Assembly: GCA_018857735.1 (NCBI GenBank)
Contig: JABMCL010002130.1
Location: 873,501 to 937,500 of the forward strand
Source of the DNA: Alviniconcha marisindica
Lineage: Eukaryota; Mollusca; Gastropoda; Provannidae
Length of the DNA: 64,000 nucleotides
Reading direction: 5' to 3'
Part shown: positions 52,201-64,000 of the stretch, one piece after another
Numbering within the stretch: the stretch's first letter is position 1
Layout of the letters: each line of letters starts with the position of its first letter
Position numbers and translations under genes: made by a program
Notes under the pieces: model-generated
Told to the model about the DNA's origin: nothing
The model's database searches: none
The model's input: only the letters and a program-made list of their open reading frames with translations

Positions 52201-52350
52201 TATTCCAAGACACTGAACCGAAATGCTGAGCGTGAATTGTTGCACAAAGTCAGTGAAGCGGAGTGTGACCTGCTGGTGGAAAGATGGCAGTCCCAGGAGT
52301 GCATCAATGCCGTCATGTCCTTCTTTTCCAAGAAAGAGTCCAAGCTTTAG
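37965..52350 (+). CDS. ECI2: Enoyl-CoA delta isomerase 2 (ACBP + isomerase), copy A, complete, 9 exons
   Basis: Shifts 3-enoyl-CoA double bonds to trans-2 so unsaturated fatty acids can enter beta-oxidation. Exons: 37965-38011, 40700-40856, 42122-42220, 43318-43500, 45377-45449, 49746-49848, 50208-50328, 50743-50976, 52192-52350. These total 1176 nt, 391 aa (human ECI2 has 394), and all phases close. Residues 1-30 ([17 protein letters not shown]) are basic and hydroxylated like a mitochondrial presequence. The acyl-CoA-binding domain is about 34-120 ([18 protein letters not shown]). The isomerase domain has KKNALTWE (exon 4), [10 protein letters not shown] oxyanion-hole region (exon 6), [18 protein letters not shown] (exon 7) and GQSPEGCSS with catalytic-type Glu276 (exon 8). 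The last three residues are SKL, a canonical PTS1, so dual mitochondrial/peroxisomal location is likely. Donors of exons 1, 2 and 7 are duplicated in the introns; intron 5 holds a LINE. Confidence 0.97.
38695..38945 (+). repeat. Diverged duplicate of ECI2-A exon 1 end, donor and proximal intron
   Basis: Matches 37985-38230 along its length: GATTTTCAGCCGTTTTGAA echoes the exon 1 end, AGGTAAAAATA keeps a donor, and shared blocks follow (TTTTGATAGTC, GATGTTTTGGG, AGAGTGTCTGCTAC, GGTTGGTTACC). The upstream copy of the ATG is not retained in frame, so this is a relic of the first exon in intron 1. Confidence 0.75.
39435..40010 (+). repeat. 47-bp minisatellite, about 12 copies (ECI2-A intron 1)
   Basis: GGGACACCAGCACCACAGCT plus GTATTGCACATTCATGACTG units, near identical. 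Confidence 0.94.
40812..41562 (+). repeat. 58-bp x 13 tandem array of the exon 2 3' end plus donor (ECI2-A)
   Basis: Each unit holds the last 45 nt of exon 2 (CCTGACAACACTGTGAAGC ... TTTAAACAG) plus GTAAATGGCTGGA. Copy 1 is the functional exon end (donor at 40857); twelve more follow with few changes (two 1-nt deletions, AAC/AGC, TAC/TGC). All 13 keep CAG|GTAAAT. Reading past the first donor reaches TGA at once (QVNGWT stop), so downstream donors cannot give the full protein. Confidence 0.95.
42310..42605. mobile_element. Mutator-type MITE copy 1 (ECI2-A intron 3)
   Basis: A 296-bp element beginning CACACTCC and ending GAGTGTG, with imperfect terminal inverted repeats of about 60 bp (left CCTTCCTCCAAACGCTGC, right complement CCTTCCTTCTATCACTGC). 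The flanks are near-identical 9-mers TGCTTGCAT / TGGTTGCAT, a 9-bp target duplication typical of Mutator-like elements. No coding capacity. It begins 90 bp downstream of the exon 3 donor. Confidence 0.8.
43169..43242 (+). repeat. (CT)n microsatellite (ECI2-A intron 4)
   Basis: About 36 CT units, 75 bp before the exon 4 acceptor region; it may act as an extended polypyrimidine tract. Confidence 0.96.
43537..43945. mobile_element. Mutator-type MITE copy 2 (ECI2-A intron 4)
   Basis: A 409-bp copy in opposite orientation to copy 3: the left end CAAACTCCCAGCACTGGTTT matches the complement of the right end of copy 3. The right end is GAGTGTG. Flanking 9-mers GCGCATTGC / GCACATTGC are a target duplication with one change. 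Only 36 bp downstream of the exon 4 donor. Confidence 0.82.
43985..44190 (+). repeat. ~62-bp repeat, about 3.5 copies (ECI2-A intron 4)
   Basis: GAGAGAAGTGGATGTGATCG plus CACCAGAGA and TTTTTTTCACAG units beginning 40 bp after MITE copy 2. Confidence 0.85.
44200..45370. other. ECI2-A intron 4, distal part
   Basis: No gene, array or recognised transposon was seen between the 62-bp repeat and exon 5. Confidence 0.5.
45838..49110 (+). mobile_element. Decayed L2/CR1-type non-LTR retrotransposon in ECI2-A intron 5
   Basis: Apurinic-type endonuclease fragments ([10 protein letters not shown] near 46390; [12 protein letters not shown] near 46760) are followed by a reverse transcriptase frame at 47554-48588 with [27 protein letters not shown] and LFADDTQL (FADD at 48262-48273). 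A third frame at 48539-48862 carries the thumb ([15 protein letters not shown]). The 3' end ([14 protein letters not shown]) is near 49090. Frames are broken by several shifts and stops (near 46500, 47235, 48588), so the copy is dead. The 5' boundary is approximate. It is inserted sense to ECI2-A. Confidence 0.9.
49140..49300 (+). repeat. ~17-18-bp tandem repeat after the LINE 3' end
   Basis: GTGAGTGTCCTCACAGGTGA-like units follow directly after the LINE end at about 49110, so this may be its 3'-terminal tail repeat. Confidence 0.8.
50297..50555 (+). repeat. 38-bp x 7 tandem array of the exon 7 3' end plus donor (ECI2-A)
   Basis: The unit is GACTCTTTGATGCTGTCTAC ... GATAGA followed by GTGAGT, starting inside exon 7 (true donor at 50329). 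Copies start at 50297, 50335, 50373, 50411, 50449, 50487 and 50525 (partial). Copy 5 has lost its donor (TTGAGT). Read-through from copy 1 meets TGA in copy 2. Confidence 0.93.
50990..51130 (+). repeat. ~24-bp repeat, about 6 copies, next to the exon 8 donor
   Basis: CTGCCTGCCCTTTGTCTCTG units start 15 bp into ECI2-A intron 8. Confidence 0.9.
51835..52150 (+). repeat. ~51-bp minisatellite, 6-7 copies (ECI2-A intron 8)
   Basis: CAAGGTTGTCTAAATGGGTA plus TGGGCAGGCCAAGCTACAG units end just before exon 9. Confidence 0.92.
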
Positions 52351-55041
52351 AAACTGTGTGGGAATTTTCTCGTGAACCAGAAGTGAAGCAGATGTTTACT
52401 GGTTGGTACCTCGTTGTTTTCAGCTGTACGACTAGGATGGGGGAGTGCCTATGTTTTGGCGGTATGCAGATTAAAATAATTTATTCAGGTAAAAGAGGGA
52501 AAAAGAAGAAGAAAAAAAAGAATATAATTTTCAAGGTACTGATCCATATCTGTAAAGTTGAATTTATGCAAGAGAGATGATGGAAGGTTGAGGCCTTGCA
52601 GTGTGAGTGTTGTTTATATGCCTCTGACTATGAGAACCTGTTTTTGTTTTGTTTTGTTTGTTGGTGGGGTGGGGGGGGGTGAAGTGTGTCATTTGTGGAC
52701 TTTTTTTGGGGGGGGGGGGGGGGAGGGAGAGACTTGGGGGGGGGGGGGGGAGACATGTGATAATTTGCATTGTTTTGAGCTTACCAAGTTTACTTTCTTT
52801 TTGTCCTTTTTTTTAATGTTTAACCTTTTCTCTCGGCAGGCTTTTGATAGTGTGTTGCATATACTGGTAGAAACTAAAAAGTTATATGCATTTGAAAACA
52901 AGAACAATTGCAGATAACTCACATAGAAAATGAAGTGCAAGTCCCCCCTCCCTCCCCCCCCCCCCCCCCCCCCCCCAATTTTTTTTTCCTTTTTCAGTAT
53001 CCTACAAGTATAACTATGGAAATGGTTCAGAATTGTCAGAATTGGTATGAACATGTAAAGCCTGACATAGTTTCAAGATCTCACATGAACAACATCCAAG
53101 TAATTACCAACTGTATTGCTTTGCCAAGGTGGGAAATGCACTATTATTTCCTTTAAATGTTGATACTAAAGTTTATCATCATAATCATAAATACATATTA
53201 ATTAACCATACAACATTTTACCTCATTTGGATGTGAGAGAGAGACAGTTTCTTAGTATTCTTGACAGTGTCTTGATTTAACAGCCAGAAAAAGCAAGGAA
53301 CTTGGCTGAGTAGGAAATTGTCAAGATGTATTACTCTCAGTTTCACTTTTCTGCTGCTGCTGCTGCTTCTGTGACCTTGAGATTTGATCAGTGTGGCTGA
53401 CGGTGGAAACATCCAGCTTGGTGGAAGGATCACCATGCAGAGTTTGAAAGGTCTCCCTGTTATAGTGCTGATCAAGTTCAGTGCCACAGTTTCTGCACAG
53501 TGGGGAAAGGGCCTCGCTATCTCTCCCAGTAACCTCCAGCGGCCACTACGGCAAGGAAAAATCGGAAAATGATCAGAGAACAAACTATCACAATATTTAA
53601 CTGCTGAATGCTGCTGTCACCTTCAAATTGAACCGAGGTCACTGATAGGTGTACTTTGTAGGACCGATTACATGTTTAATAAGCGCTGCTATCATGTAGA
53701 GTTTAACACCGATGATACTGCGAGTGTCCAAGGAAATAGAGACGCAACAGTTTGGGCTGTAGACAGGTGAAAGGCTGGGTGGATGGCTGACCTGGTAGCC
53801 AAGATCAAATTACAAACTACAAAGACACGTTCATTTTTGAGTCTTGTTAATGGATGCAAGTCAGAACTCAAAAAGAGATTACCGGTCTAGACACACATGT
53901 GTGCCAGTAAAATAAAAAATTACTGTTGACGTCAGCCCTGTTCTTAACAAATAAATAATTTTGAGTTATTATATAGTGTTGTTCTGAATTGATGTTGTCT
54001 CATAAAGTGATATGCGACTGTACCTCAGGAATAATTTTTGTTTACATACTGTGGTTACATTAATACTTGTGACACAGTTTCATACTTGTACTGGATTCTA
54101 TTAAAAGGCGTTTTCCACTTGATAGTAAAATTTAAATCAGTAGTGTGTAGGTGGGTGGGTTTGTGTGTGTGTGAGGGAGAGAGAGAGGTCATGATTTAAA
54201 AAAAGTTTTATTTGTGTAATGTGCTCTTATCATATTCTTTTTCTTTCTTTTTTTGTTTTGTTGTTGTTTTCTTTTCTTTTTTCAATCAGTTTTTATGGTA
54301 ATGTTTATGAGGCCAGCTGAAAAGGGCACAGACAGCAAATTGCAATGTAGTATTCTGAATGAGGAAAATGGAAATAATTGACTGTGCGATTATTTTGTCA
54401 GATGTGGTAACTCCTCAATTGCAATACTGGTGACAGTCATTTGAGTGTTTGTGGTAAACAACACCGGCTTGCAGTCACCCAAACAGCAGCTTGCAGTCAC
54501 CCAGACAAACAGCAGCTTGCAGTCACCTAAACACCAGCTTGCAGTCACCCAAACACCAGCTTGCAGTTACCCAAACACCAGCTTGCAGTCACCCAAACAC
54601 CAGCTTGCAGTCCCCCGAACGGCAGCTTGCAGTCCCCCAAACCCCCACTGTGAAGCCTATGATTAAACTGGCCAGGCCTTTCTCTAGCACACTGAGTTCA
54701 GTCACGCACTCCGAGTCTCCTCTCTGAAGCTCAGTTAGCTCAGTCACACGGGGACGTCACATCTTATAATCAAATAATCACGGGACTCCCAATCCCCAAG
54801 TAGCCTGCTTGGATCAGTACTGAGTGCACCTGGCAAATCGTTCTATTGTGGCGTTAAGCTTCAGTACGTTCTCTTTTCTTTCAACCTTCTTCTTCTTCCG
54901 ACAGTGGCCATTTTTCCAGCAAGTTGAGCTTTTATGGTCCAGACCCAGTGAGGGAATACGCTGACACCGCGGGTTTCGTAATGCAGCTTCTTCGCGATTG
55001 AAAACGCCCCGAGAGTGCCCGTCGGTTTGTCATCGACTTTG
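52351..55041. other. Convergent intergenic region ECI2-A to ECI2-B
   Basis: 2.7 kb with poly-G/C tracts (52670-52755, 52945-52977) and a 22-bp array at 54465-54645. No ORF here has splice or domain support. Poly(A) signals of either gene could not be fixed. Confidence 0.6.
54465..54645 (+). repeat. 22-bp tandem repeat, about 8 copies
   Basis: CAGCTTGCAGTCACCCAAAC units between the convergent ECI2 genes. Confidence 0.92.

Positions 55042-64000
<8,959 letters not shown>

Overview
This is animal nuclear DNA. Small exons with GT-AG junctions are separated by long, repeat-filled introns, and there are LINE and MITE transposons, many minisatellites, CA/CT microsatellites and long poly-G runs. There is no operon structure. 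The style and the protein families suit a lophotrochozoan, most likely a gastropod mollusc; the species cannot be fixed from sequence alone.

Four protein-coding genes could be assembled exon by exon. In each one every splice phase closes. (1) CDT1 (+, 286-9763, 5' end outside the window) is the DNA replication licensing factor. (2) A CDYL-like gene (-, 37873 to 25580, complete, 7 exons, 785 aa) joins a chromodomain to a C-terminal crotonase fold. (3) ECI2 copy A (+, 37965-52350, complete, 9 exons, 391 aa) has a presequence-like N terminus, an acyl-CoA-binding domain, an enoyl-CoA isomerase domain and a C-terminal SKL peroxisomal signal. (4) ECI2-like copy B (-, 64000 to 55042, 5' end outside) is a paralogous isomerase domain. 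It has Val where the family has its catalytic Glu, and it lacks the SKL tail.

Layout: CDT1 and CDYL converge on a minisatellite-rich intergenic stretch (9764-25579). CDYL and ECI2-A are head to head with only 91 bp between their start codons, so they very probably share a bidirectional promoter. ECI2-A and ECI2-B are tail to tail (52351-55041). The three neighbouring crotonase genes share intron positions and phases, which suggests local inverted duplication, with CDYL arising when an ECI2-type gene gained a chromodomain. ECI2 handles unsaturated fatty acyl-CoA in mitochondria and peroxisomes. CDYL uses the same fold in chromatin.

The most unusual signal is recurrent tandem duplication of splice sites together with flanking exon sequence. 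The clearest case is 13 copies of the exon 2 donor of ECI2-A (58-bp unit). Others are 7 copies at ECI2-A exon 7, 2 at CDT1 exon 4, a diverged copy of ECI2-A exon 1, acceptor copies at CDYL exon 4 and decayed donor-exon copies in ECI2-B. In four of these six cases reading past the true site reaches a stop or frameshift. A Mutator-type MITE has also inserted exactly over an ECI2-B donor, and its 9-bp target duplication keeps that donor intact.

Other contents are a decayed L2/CR1-like LINE in ECI2-A intron 5, an L1/Tx1-like LINE 3' fragment in CDYL intron 1, three Mutator-type and two piggyBac-type MITEs, a possible small five-exon gene nested in CDYL intron 1, and a small membrane-protein ORF nested in the last intron of ECI2-B. 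No tRNA, rRNA or CRISPR array was seen.
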